A model generated the notes under the pieces. It searched no databases, was not told where the DNA came from, and worked only from the letters and a program-made list of their open reading frames with translations. A DNA stretch of 35,296 nucleotides, from the NCBI GenBank assembly GCA_944363675.1, contig CALVUT010000063.1, forward strand, positions 1 through 35,296, given 5' to 3'. This DNA is from an uncultured Bacilli bacterium (GTDB lineage Bacteria > Bacillota_I > Bacilli_A > RF39 > UBA660). Position numbers and translations under genes: made by a program. Positions within the stretch are counted from its first letter, which is position 1. Every line of letters begins with the position of its first letter. Positions 17,908 to 25,611 of this stretch are shown piece after piece.

Positions 17908-19188
17908 TTATATCGTTTTGGCATTCTGATTGACTAAATTAACAAGTTCATCAGATGTAAGACCTAAAGATATTAATTGTTTAAGAGACCCACAAAAGTT
18001 GTTTTTGGTATATTTTAGTCTATCTTTATCAGAAGTTTCATTGGAAGCTAAATCACGAGGATTCCAAACTTCACCAGTAAGTAACATATGATAGACAGCA
18101 ACTAAGATCTTTCTAGCAATAGCAATGATGGCACGTTTCTTTCCACGTCGTTTAGAAATCTTGTTAAATTTATTTGCATAATAGGTGTTGGTTTTATCTT
18201 TTACAGCACTATGTGCGACCTCAACTAAACAAGGCTTAAGATAAACACCAGCTCTGGATATTTTAACAGATTTCTTTTTGCCAGCAGACTCGTTACAACT
18301 AGGAGCAAGACCAGCCCAAGCAGTTAAACGATAGTGATTAGAAAATTGTGACATATTCGTTCCTATTTCGGAAAGAATCGTAATAGCAGAGTTTCTATTA
18401 ATACCAGGAATTGTTAAAAGAAGATTAATATAATCTTCGTAAGGAGCAACTAAAGTATCTACAACTTCTCTTAAATCATTAATTTCGTTAGTTAAATAAT
18501 CAATATGATCTTTGATAAGTTTTATTCTTAGTTTTTGTTCATAAGTAAAAGTAATACCAGTAATAGAAGATAAAATGTCTTCTTTAGATGATTTGCAATT
18601 TTTACGAAGACAACTTATAATATCTTCATCTGAAAAAGAATCTTTCTCTAAAATGATATCAATGATATTTTGACTAGATTTACCAAAGATATCAGAGAAA
18701 ACCATGTCAAGTTTGCAATTACCAACAGTAAGAGCATTCGTAAATCTATTCTTTTCAGATGTTTTATTACAGGTAAGTTTGTAAAGATATCTAGTATATT
18801 CTCTTAAAACTCTAATATCTTTTGGAGGAATAAAACTAGACCGAACAATACCTAATTTGAACAAGTCTGCAATCCATTTTGCATCCTTGTTATCGTCTTT
18901 CTCACCTTTTATGACAGCAACCCATTTAGGATTAGCAACGACGACATTAGAAATAAAACCTTCTAATGCATTGTATACAGGAATATAATATTTGCCAGTA
19001 GATTCCATGCATACATTATCACAGTCGTTTTCGATAAGCCAATTTCTAAAGTTGATGAGATCGTTATGAAAGGTTGAGAAACGTCTTTTGTAATATTTCG
19101 GTGTTTGGCCTGTTGAATCACAAATGACAGCAACAATAAAATTTTTGTGAACATCAACACCACATACTTTTGAATAAATTACTTCCAT
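17908..19188 (-). CDS. IS110-family transposase (RNA-guided recombinase type)
   Basis: 426 residues. The N-terminal RuvC-like domain has the DEDD acids: D12 (GVDVHK), E62 (MESTGKYY), D99 and D102 (in KDDNKDAKWIADL). A coiled region spans about 190-250. The C-terminal Tnp domain has LLTIPGINRNSAITILSEIG, then the catalytic-serine region NESAGKKKSVKISRAG with S301. Known relatives use a bridge RNA made from the element's own left end to pair with donor and target DNA. The frame is intact with AAAGGAAG as ribosome binding site, so it may be active. Confidence 0.93.
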   Translation of the reverse strand: MEVIYSKVCGVDVHKNFIVAVICDSTGQTPKYYKRRFSTFHNDLINFRNWLIENDCDNVCMESTGKYYIPVYNALEGFISNVVVANPKWVAVIKGEKDDNKDAKWIADLFKLGIVRSSFIPPKDIRVLREYTRYLYKLTCNKTSEKNRFTNALTVGNCKLDMVFSDIFGKSSQNIIDIILEKDSFSDEDIISCLRKNCKSSKEDILSSITGITFTYEQKLRIKLIKDHIDYLTNEINDLREVVDTLVAPYEDYINLLLTIPGINRNSAITILSEIGTNMSQFSNHYRLTAWAGLAPSCNESAGKKKSVKISRAGVYLKPCLVEVAHSAVKDKTNTYYANKFNKISKRRGKKRAIIAIARKILVAVYHMLLTGEVWNPRDLASNETSDKDRLKYTKNNFCGSLKQLISLGLTSDELVNLVNQNAKTI

Positions 19189-19203
19189 AAATAAAGTCTT
19201 CCT

Positions 19204-19219
19204 TTCTAAAATTTTAGAA
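19204..19219. repeat. Perfect 16-base palindrome before the transposase start
   Basis: TTCTAAAATTTTAGAA reads the same on both strands and abuts the transposase Shine-Dalgarno (minus strand). It could be the 3' boundary of the bridge RNA, a translational control element or a protein site; the sequence cannot decide. Confidence 0.55.
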
Positions 19220-19221
19220 GG

Positions 19222-19411
19222 AGTGAGTTGTCTATGCAGTTAACACTAAGAATGAACTAAAGTCAATGATTAATCTACAGTCTCAAAGGAACTACTTATG
19301 TGTGCTTGAAACAACTGCACTTGCACTGCTTAAAATGCTGGTTAATCCGTAATAAGTTACAGGAAGTCTGCAACTTACCTCCCCGTGCTTTGTAGTACAC
19401 ACTCCTTCATG
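19222..19411 (-). ncRNA. Candidate bridge RNA of the IS110 element
   Basis: A promoter (19445-19418, minus strand) fires into about 190 bases of non-coding DNA before the transposase. In IS110 elements this is where the bridge RNA lies. Complementary segments are visible: TAAGTT and AACTTA near the 5' end, and TGCAGTT (19319-19313) with AACTGCA (19241-19235) enclosing a large loop. The word at 19328-19337 matches the genomic flank at 19491-19500 and is a candidate left target guide. The right target guide and donor guides are not resolved. Ends are approximate. Confidence 0.6.
19328..19337 (-). other. Candidate left target guide in the bridge RNA
   Basis: In transposase orientation the word is CATTTTAAGC. 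The DNA next to the insertion (19500-19491) reads the same. The first seven bases fall in the flank, the next two are the AG core, and the tenth matches the element end, probably by chance. Seven bases plus core is the guide length known from IS621. Confidence 0.55.
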
Positions 19412-19417
19412 ACTGTT

Positions 19418-19445
19418 ATTATATAGAAAAATAAATTTAGTTCAA
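19418..19445 (-). promoter_or_regulatory. Promoter of the candidate bridge RNA
   Basis: On the minus strand: TTGAAC (19445-19440), 16-base spacer, TATAAT (19423-19418). Transcription would start near 19411. The -35 box overlaps one arm of an inverted repeat (19440-19447 with 19466-19473). Confidence 0.6.
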
Positions 19446-19490
19446 GGTTTTCATTCCTATGTGTGCCTTGAACGAAGTGAAAGGAATGAA
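19440..19490. repeat. Two interleaved inverted repeats at the IS110 left end
   Basis: GTTCAAGG (19440-19447) is complementary to CCTTGAAC (19466-19473). TTCATTCC (19450-19457) is complementary to GGAATGAA (19483-19490). The order A-B-A'-B' is that of a pseudoknot if transcribed. They could equally be binding dyads for the transposase or regulatory proteins. Confidence 0.6.
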
Positions 19491-19497
19491 GCTTAAA

Positions 19498-19974
19498 ATG
19501 AGAAATGTTGGTGATTATATTGTTTTTCGAAAAGATGTTTGTGAGATTGTAGATATCAAAGAAAATCCTTTTAATCACGTTATGAGCTATACTTTAATAC
19601 CGATTACCGATCAATCTTTAAAAATGAATATTCCAATTGACAATGCTTCAATCCGGGATTTAATGACTATGGACGAATTAAATACATTAATTCAAGAAAT
19701 ACGTGATATCCCAGTAATAGAAGTTGAAGACAAACAACTAGAGCATGAGTACAAAAGATTATTAAACGAAGGAACAAACTATGATTTAGTACAAATTATT
19801 AAGACGACATATTTACGTAATCAAAAACGCCTCGAAAACAATAAAAAAATTAGTGATAAAGATCATCGTTATTTTGAGATGGCCGAAAATTATTTATACA
19901 ATGAAGTAGCAAAGGTATTAGATGTTGATTTAGAAAGCGCTAAAAAATATATTATTGAACACGTAAATAATTAA
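19498..19974 (+). CDS. CarD-family transcription regulator, 5' region displaced by IS110
   Basis: The start NVGDYIVFRKDVCEIVDI is the RNA polymerase-binding Tudor-like domain of the CarD/CdnL/TRCF family; a helical C-terminal domain follows. Such proteins stabilise RNA polymerase at promoters. 158 residues from 19498. The IS110 element lies directly before it, so its promoter and AAGGAGGG are now at 17743-17816. In-frame ATGs also exist at 19486 and 19459; the latter would add 13 residues mostly coded by the element. AAAGGA (19480-19485) from the element end may serve as replacement ribosome binding site. Whether it is still expressed is unknown. Confidence 0.85.
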   Translation: MRNVGDYIVFRKDVCEIVDIKENPFNHVMSYTLIPITDQSLKMNIPIDNASIRDLMTMDELNTLIQEIRDIPVIEVEDKQLEHEYKRLLNEGTNYDLVQIIKTTYLRNQKRLENNKKISDKDHRYFEMAENYLYNEVAKVLDVDLESAKKYIIEHVNN

Positions 19975-20001
19975 TACAGTCCAAAAGGCTGTATTTCTTT
20001 T
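19973..20001 (+). terminator. Terminator of the CarD-like gene
   Basis: AATACAG (19973-19979) pairs with CTGTATT (19989-19995) around a 9-base loop, followed by a T-rich stretch. It overlaps the stop codon. Confidence 0.65.
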
Positions 20002-20026
20002 GCCAAAAAATACCAATCATTTGTTC

Positions 20027-20055
20027 GTGACATTTAAAACGAACTATTGTATAAT
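20027..20055 (+). promoter_or_regulatory. Promoter of the radical SAM operon
   Basis: GTGACA (20027-20032), 17-base spacer and perfect TATAAT (20050-20055), ending about 20 bases before the first start codon. Confidence 0.65.
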
Positions 20056-20074
20056 AAAACACGGGTGAGCAAAA

Positions 20075-21292
20075 ATGACAACAAAAGAAAAATTGACGAT
20101 TTTAGCCGATTCTGCCAAGTATGATGCCTCTTGTTCTTCTAGTGGTAGTACCAGAGTAAATCAAGGCGGATTGGGTAGCGCAAGTATAAATGGCATATGT
20201 CATTCCTTTTCAAGCGATGGTAGATGTATTTCGCTTTTAAAAATATTAATGACCAACTGCTGTATCTTTGATTGCAAATACTGTATTAATAGAAAAAGTA
20301 ACCAAGTGCAAAGAGCCGTTTTTACTCCTGAAGAAATTTGCTGTCTCACGATAAATTTTTATAAAAGAAATTATATCGAAGGCTTATTTTTAAGTTCAGG
20401 AATTCTTAAAAGCCCAGATTATACAATGGAAAAAATGATTGAAACAATTTTTCTTCTCCGAACAAAATATCATTTTAATGGCTATATTCATGCTAAAGCG
20501 ATTCCGGGTGCTAGCGAATATTTATTAAAAAAATTAGGAAGTTTAGTAGATCGATTGAGTGCTAACATTGAGCTTCCCAGTGATAATGGTCTCAAGCTTT
20601 TAGCGCCTGAAAAAAATAGCCGGAAAATTACGAACATTATGGCATACGTAAAGAAAAATCAAAGCAAAACTTTTACCCCAGCCGGTCAAAGCACTCAAAT
20701 GATTATTGGTGCATCAAAGGAGAAAGACTTAGAAATCTTAAAAAGAAGTGAAAACCTTTACCAAACCTTTTCTTTAAAAAGAGTTTTTTATTCAGCTTAT
20801 GTCCCCGTAAATCAGGACTCTCTTTTACCAACTTTAAAAACACCACCTTTAAAAAGAGAGCATCGTTTGTATCAAGCCGACTGGTTATTAAGATTTTATA
20901 ACTATAAAGCCGAAGACTTGCTTAGTGAACAAAATCCCAATTTTAATGTTTTATTAGATCCCAAAGCCGACTGGGCAATCCGTCATTTAAATGAATTTCC
21001 CAAAGAAATCAATCAAGTCTCCTATTATGATTTACTAAAAATACCTGGAATTGGACCAACAAGTGCTAAAAAAATTATTTCATCAAGACGTTATTTTAAG
21101 ATTGAATTTAATGATTTAAAAAAAATGGGTATTTCAGTGAAAAAAGCGAAATACTTTATCTTGTGTAACGGAAAATACTTTATGAATAAAGCGTTTTTTG
21201 AAGCCAACTTTATTACCAAAAACTTATTATTAGAAAGCATTGAAAAGATAGATGTTCAAAACAGACAATTGAGTTTATTTTATGAAGAATGA
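20075..21292 (+). CDS. Radical SAM protein of the DNA modification/repair type (partner of a UDG-like protein)
   Basis: 405 residues. The iron-sulfur motif CxxxCxxC is C63, C67 and C70 (in CCIFDCKYC). The N-terminal ILADSAKYDASCSSSGS is characteristic of the radical SAM family that is always paired with a uracil-DNA-glycosylase-like protein (named rSAM_link_UDG in TIGRFAM). A helix-hairpin-helix (LLKIPGIGPTSAKKIISSRR) near residue 325-345 suggests nucleic acid binding. The substrate is unknown. The partner gene overlaps its end by 11 bases, as expected for that pair. Confidence 0.87.
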   Translation: MTTKEKLTILADSAKYDASCSSSGSTRVNQGGLGSASINGICHSFSSDGRCISLLKILMTNCCIFDCKYCINRKSNQVQRAVFTPEEICCLTINFYKRNYIEGLFLSSGILKSPDYTMEKMIETIFLLRTKYHFNGYIHAKAIPGASEYLLKKLGSLVDRLSANIELPSDNGLKLLAPEKNSRKITNIMAYVKKNQSKTFTPAGQSTQMIIGASKEKDLEILKRSENLYQTFSLKRVFYSAYVPVNQDSLLPTLKTPPLKREHRLYQADWLLRFYNYKAEDLLSEQNPNFNVLLDPKADWAIRHLNEFPKEINQVSYYDLLKIPGIGPTSAKKIISSRRYFKIEFNDLKKMGISVKKAKYFILCNGKYFMNKAFFEANFITKNLLLESIEKIDVQNRQLSLFYEE

Positions 21293-22025
21293 AAATATCT
21301 ACATCTATGAAAATTTTAAAGAACTTCTATCGGTAATTGCTTATTTAATCATCAATCAAATAAAACCATACAATATTCAAAAAAAAGAAAAAGTTACACC
21401 CAGTTTATTTACGAATTTAATTCATTTAGATACTCATACTTATCAACAGTTTTGGAATAAAAAATTGTCATCAAAAATATATTCTTTGATTAAAGATGCT
21501 TATCGTAGCGAAGACGAATATAAAGAATTAGTCCTATATTATGTTTTGTTAAATTATCAAAAATATGGAGAAAAAGTAATCCATATGCGCAACTTAAAAT
21601 GTGTAAACAAACTTTTGGCACTGTCCAAATATGTCCATAGTGAAAACCATAAATGGAAGGGCTTTTTAAGATTTCAAGAAATGGAAAATCATTTTTACTA
21701 TGCCGAGTTTGAACCCGTAAATGATATTTTAGAATTAATCGCGCCTCATTTTAAAACGCGCTTTCAAAATGAAAACTGGTTAATTAAAGATGTAAAAAGA
21801 AAGAAATACGCCTTTAAAAAAGGGAATCATCTATTTTTTCTCCAAGAAGAAGATATTCTCAAACTCGAATTAAAACAAAGTCTAAAAGAAGAGGAATGCG
21901 AAGATTTATGGAAAACCTTCTTTCATACTATCGCGATTAAAGAAAGAACAAATAAAAAGTGCCAACAAAATTTTATGCCTAAACGGTATTGGAAATATAT
22001 GATAGAAATGGAGAGAGAACAATGA
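21282..22025 (+). CDS. DUF4130/UDG-like DNA metabolism protein, partner of the radical SAM protein
   Basis: 247 residues. The pattern GFLRFQEMENHFYYAEFEPVND followed by PHFKTRFQNENWLI and the C-terminal LWKTFFHTIAIKERTN..QNFMPKRYW is that of the family linked to radical SAM repair proteins (SAM_7_link type). Distant similarity to uracil-DNA glycosylases is proposed for the family; the reaction is not established. It overlaps both neighbours (11 and 4 bases), so the three genes are translationally coupled. Confidence 0.82.
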   Translation: MKNENIYIYENFKELLSVIAYLIINQIKPYNIQKKEKVTPSLFTNLIHLDTHTYQQFWNKKLSSKIYSLIKDAYRSEDEYKELVLYYVLLNYQKYGEKVIHMRNLKCVNKLLALSKYVHSENHKWKGFLRFQEMENHFYYAEFEPVNDILELIAPHFKTRFQNENWLIKDVKRKKYAFKKGNHLFFLQEEDILKLELKQSLKEEECEDLWKTFFHTIAIKERTNKKCQQNFMPKRYWKYMIEMEREQ

Positions 22026-23548
22026 AAAAAGTAATTCAAGGAAAAAAACTAGAAGAAAAAATGTTAGAAGCTATTCATTTACTATGCGATACAACCGCGG
22101 TAACACTAGGCCCAAGCGGGGTAAACGTTCTTGTAGATACAAAAGATGAACCACCTTTTATTACCAATGATGGTGTGACTATTGCTAAAAGCATTGAAAG
22201 TGATGATCCAGCAGTGAATGCTATTTTAGAAATAGCCAAAGAGGCTAGTTTAAAAACAAATGAACTAGTTGGCGATGGAACAACTACAACCCTAGTCCTT
22301 TTAAAAGAATTCTATTTATTAGGCTTAAACTTGTTAAAAATGGGCCAAAATAGCCAGATGATTCAAAAAGAATGGCTTAAAGTTTTAACCAATATCATTG
22401 CCGAAATAAAACAGTATAGTCATATTCCAACAGAAAAAGAACTGCAAAATATTGCTTCTATTTCAGCCAATGATCAAGTCTTGGGAACTATAGTAGCTGA
22501 AGTCTTTAACAAAGTCAAAAAAAGAAGTTCGATTCGCTTAAAAGAAAGTTTCGATGAAAGAACCTTTTATGAGCTTTTACATGGCTACACTTTAGATACC
22601 TCAGTATCTTATGAATACTTCATAAATAACGAAGAAAAAATCGAAGTAAATCAAGCTAGAATTTATTTATTCAAAAACAAAGTAGAAACCATAGACCAAA
22701 TAAGTATAATCATCAATAAAGCAATCGAAGATAAAACGAAACTTGTTTTAGTTATGCCAGAAATCTCCAAAGAAGCAAAAGAACAATGCTTATCTTTATT
22801 TTATCAAAAAATATGCACGATATATTGCCTATGTGTCCCCGAATATGCCGAAAGAACAATAGATATCCGAAAAGACTTGGAAGCTTGCCTAGAAATAAAA
22901 AGCATAGACTTGTACCAAGATATAACCGATTATACCGATTATGAAACGACCAATTCGAGTGTAACTTTCACGAAAGAAACGACTACTTTTTCCTTTCAAA
23001 ATTATCCACAAGAGAGAGCCATAAAATTGGAAAAAGAATTAAAAGAAGCCAAATCCGAATACCAAAAAGAGTATTTAGCCGAACGACTAGCGAAATTAAC
23101 TACAGGGCTTTGTAATTTGTATATTGGCGGATATACGAAAGTAGAAAAAAAGGAACGGTTAATGCGCGCTGAAGATGCTTTATGGGCTATTGATATAGCA
23201 GGGCAAGGCGTTATCGCGGGAGAAGGCATTGTTCTAGCTAAAATAAAACAAGATCATATAAAAGAGAATAGCATTTATCAAGTACTAGACAAACCACTGA
23301 AACAAATATTGCATAATGCTGGCTTAGATGTCAACAAAATAGAAAAAGAACTGTTGCAAAATAACGAGCCTAAAATATATGATCTAGAATCAGACAAAAT
23401 TATTCCCATAAAAGAAAGTACGATTTTAGATGCTACACTGGTGACGATTACAGCCCTAAAAAATGCCATATCTATAGCTCTCATGCTCTTATCAACACAA
23501 TACTTAGTAATCAACGAAGAAAAAGAGATCAAAGAAATAGAAATTTAA
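22022..23548 (+). CDS. Divergent GroEL-like (HSP60) chaperonin
   Basis: 508 residues from the ATG at 22022 (GGAGAGAG upstream; overlap ATGA with the previous gene). ATP-binding parts are kept: VTLGPSGVNVLVD (27-39), ITNDGVTIAKSI, GDGTTTT (84-90) and the later NLYIGGYTKVEKKERLMRAEDAL with its aspartate. The middle (apical domain) is diverged and the C-terminus lacks the GGM tail, ending in acidic residues. A typical GroEL has about 540 residues and a groES partner gene; none is here. It may be a paralog of a housekeeping GroEL or a specialised chaperone for this operon. Confidence 0.85.
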   Translation: MKKVIQGKKLEEKMLEAIHLLCDTTAVTLGPSGVNVLVDTKDEPPFITNDGVTIAKSIESDDPAVNAILEIAKEASLKTNELVGDGTTTTLVLLKEFYLLGLNLLKMGQNSQMIQKEWLKVLTNIIAEIKQYSHIPTEKELQNIASISANDQVLGTIVAEVFNKVKKRSSIRLKESFDERTFYELLHGYTLDTSVSYEYFINNEEKIEVNQARIYLFKNKVETIDQISIIINKAIEDKTKLVLVMPEISKEAKEQCLSLFYQKICTIYCLCVPEYAERTIDIRKDLEACLEIKSIDLYQDITDYTDYETTNSSVTFTKETTTFSFQNYPQERAIKLEKELKEAKSEYQKEYLAERLAKLTTGLCNLYIGGYTKVEKKERLMRAEDALWAIDIAGQGVIAGEGIVLAKIKQDHIKENSIYQVLDKPLKQILHNAGLDVNKIEKELLQNNEPKIYDLESDKIIPIKESTILDATLVTITALKNAISIALMLLSTQYLVINEEKEIKEIEI

Positions 23549-23604
23549 TTATAAATCGATCTTTAGATACACCAGCCATATTATGGGTAAAAATTAGGTG
23601 TTCA

Positions 23605-23633
23605 TTGAAAAACTCAATTTGCCGTGTTATACT
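23605..23633 (+). promoter_or_regulatory. Promoter of the FtsX-type ABC transporter operon
   Basis: TTGAAA (23605-23610), 17-base spacer, TATACT (23628-23633). Start of transcription near 23640 lies downstream of an in-frame upstream start at 23598, which rules that start out. Confidence 0.65.
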
Positions 23634-23657
23634 TTGGGCATAGGATGTGAGAGTTAT

Positions 23658-24320
23658 ATGCGACTAGAAAATGTTACGAAGTTTTTCAACAAAAAACAAG
23701 AAAATATTAAAGTGCTGGATCATGTTACTTATCAATTTGAAATGAAGAAAATGTATGCTATTACAGGACACTCAGGAAGTGGAAAAACGACATTAATTAA
23801 CATTTTAGGATTAATTGAACCACCTACATCTGGAAAATTATTTATAGATAACCAGGATGTTAGCCAAATAAATGATTATGAAATTTCAAAGTTACGATCA
23901 AAAAAAATTGGCTTTATCTTTCAAAATTATTATTTAGATGAAAATTTAAAAGCCTACGAAAATGTTATTGTCCCACTCATACTAAATGAAAAAATTAAAC
24001 GCCAAGATCGCAAAGAAATTGCGATAAATCTTTTAAAAAAGTTTGGCTTAGAAAATCGAGTAAATCATTTTCCTAAAGAGCTATCTGGAGGCGAATGTCA
24101 AAGAGTAGCTATAGCAAGAGCAATGGCCAATAATCCTGATATTATTTTAGCAGATGAGCCAACTGGTAATTTAGATGAAAAAAATGAAGTATTAATATTT
24201 GAAGAATTGAAAAAATTAAGCCAAGAAGGAAAATGTGTTATTGTAGTTAGTCATAGTAACAAGGTGAAGAATTATGCCGACGTTCTCCTTACTATAGAAG
24301 GAGGGAGATTAAATGAATAG
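23658..24320 (+). CDS. ABC transporter ATP-binding protein, MacB/LolD type
   Basis: 220 residues, cytoplasmic. Walker A GHSGSGKTT (37-45), Q-loop FIFQNYYLDENL, signature LSGGECQRVAIARAM, Walker B IILADEPTGNLDE and H-loop VVSHS are all present. The LSGGExQRVAIARA and EPTGNLD words are typical of the MacB/LolD/FtsE group. Start chosen at 23658 because the promoter lies behind earlier starts. It overlaps the permease gene by 8 bases. Confidence 0.92.
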   Translation: MRLENVTKFFNKKQENIKVLDHVTYQFEMKKMYAITGHSGSGKTTLINILGLIEPPTSGKLFIDNQDVSQINDYEISKLRSKKIGFIFQNYYLDENLKAYENVIVPLILNEKIKRQDRKEIAINLLKKFGLENRVNHFPKELSGGECQRVAIARAMANNPDIILADEPTGNLDEKNEVLIFEELKKLSQEGKCVIVVSHSNKVKNYADVLLTIEGGRLNE

Positions 24321-25545
24321 TTTTCAAGATAAAATTTTTTTTATTCGTTCTAGCATTTTTACTAAAAGAAATGTATTACTTTCAATCATTTTGGTTTTAA
24401 TTCTTCTAATACTATTAGTCTGTTTTCATCTAATCTTTTTTGTTACTGACTATCAAATGATTAATGAAAGTAAAAATATAGACATGCGCACTCTTTTAGT
24501 TTACGGTGAAGAAAACAAAGATTTTTCTCAAATTGATAAGTTAGAACACGTGGTTTATAATAATAGTACTAAGTTTTATGGAGGAACAGCCAGAAACGTT
24601 CCAGAATTTAACGTCGATAATGCAATGGGCTATGTCGAAATTTATCCTTTGCTTCCTTCTAATGATATTACGATAATAGAGGGTAGAAATATAGAAAATA
24701 ATTACGAAGCTATTTGTCCAATTAATTTTTATCCTCATAATGTATATTTAAATCAAAATACAAACACGATGAAAATATACCCAAAATATTATATGGATTC
24801 AGATGATATCATTGGAAAGCGTTTTGTGATATCTTCAGAAAATGAAGAAAATAGTGACATTACTGTAGAAGTCGTTGGACTATATGATCCAGAAGAAAAT
24901 TTGAAATCAATTAGTAGCTGTTTTATTTCTATGCAAGATTATGATCAGATAATTAATCCATATTCTATGATATTAACGAGTTATGATGAAAACGGAAATA
25001 AATATGTTGAAAACATTGAGTATTCTGGAAATATGGTAGTCGTTGATGATTATGATAATGTAGAATCAGTTAAGCAAAACATAGAGGAAATGGGATTTTC
25101 AGTTAATAATGCTTTTCATATAGATAAAGAAATTTTAAGAACGATTTTCAATATTCCTCTTTTAGTCAGTTTAATTGTTATCATATTGAGTCTTAACATC
25201 TTATATTCATTTATCAACAAAAAAATGAAATATCGCTTGCATAAATATGGTATTTTAAGAACATTAGGTTACAATAAAAAATTTATTGTTTCTATCGATA
25301 CTTGGGAAAATTTATTCGTATTTTTAGGTAGTTTTATAATTGCTTTTTTGCTATATCTAACTATTTACTTTGTTCTATCTCAAACTCTATTAATTGAATT
25401 AACTTATGATAATTTTATCCTTCATTTTCCAATATTATTTATTTTAGGACTCATTGCTTTATTTGTTATAACGATTATTGGTATTTGTAAACATAAATTA
25501 AAAAAGATTTTAAATCTTTCCATTAACGAATTGTTAAAAGATTAA
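24313..25545 (+). CDS. FtsX/MacB-type ABC permease
   Basis: 410 residues: one membrane segment (about 20-45), a large extracellular domain (about 46-270), then three membrane segments in the last 130 residues. KMKYRLHKYGILRTLGYNKKFI between TM2 and TM3 is the usual FtsX cytoplasmic loop. Such proteins act as mechanotransmission or efflux/lipoprotein/peptide-handling units rather than simple pores. It is coupled to the ATPase before it and probably works with the short permease after it. Confidence 0.85.
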   Translation: MNSFQDKIFFIRSSIFTKRNVLLSIILVLILLILLVCFHLIFFVTDYQMINESKNIDMRTLLVYGEENKDFSQIDKLEHVVYNNSTKFYGGTARNVPEFNVDNAMGYVEIYPLLPSNDITIIEGRNIENNYEAICPINFYPHNVYLNQNTNTMKIYPKYYMDSDDIIGKRFVISSENEENSDITVEVVGLYDPEENLKSISSCFISMQDYDQIINPYSMILTSYDENGNKYVENIEYSGNMVVVDDYDNVESVKQNIEEMGFSVNNAFHIDKEILRTIFNIPLLVSLIVIILSLNILYSFINKKMKYRLHKYGILRTLGYNKKFIVSIDTWENLFVFLGSFIIAFLLYLTIYFVLSQTLLIELTYDNFILHFPILFILGLIALFVITIIGICKHKLKKILNLSINELLKD

Positions 25546-25611
25546 TTTGAAAGACAATACTTATCCCTTTGAAATGTCATACTCGTTTTGAGTAGAAAAA
25601 TGGAGGTTAAA

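Larger units (their letters stand above)
17823..19491 (-). mobile_element. IS110-family insertion sequence
   Basis: A transposase with a DEDD plus serine architecture (minus strand), a short right end (about 85 bases after its stop) and a long non-coding left end (about 300 bases before its start) is the IS110-group layout. The element has no terminal inverted repeats. I place the ends at a shared CT (17823-17824 and 19492-19493; AG in transposase orientation), because a predicted guide in the left end matches the flank up to and including it. An alternative is a shared AAT (17820-17822 and 19485-19487). Length is 1669 bases in the first case. Confidence 0.8.

Noticed and set aside
18963-19163. 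Second minus-strand frame within the transposase
   Set aside because: Out-of-frame shadow of the IS110 transposase.
19459-19497. Longer start of the CarD-like protein
   Set aside because: The 13 added residues are coded largely by the IS110 end and have a weak ribosome binding site; kept only as a possible fusion form.
23598-23657. Upstream start for the MacB-type ATPase
   Set aside because: It lies before the predicted transcription start and adds residues not seen in ABC ATPases.
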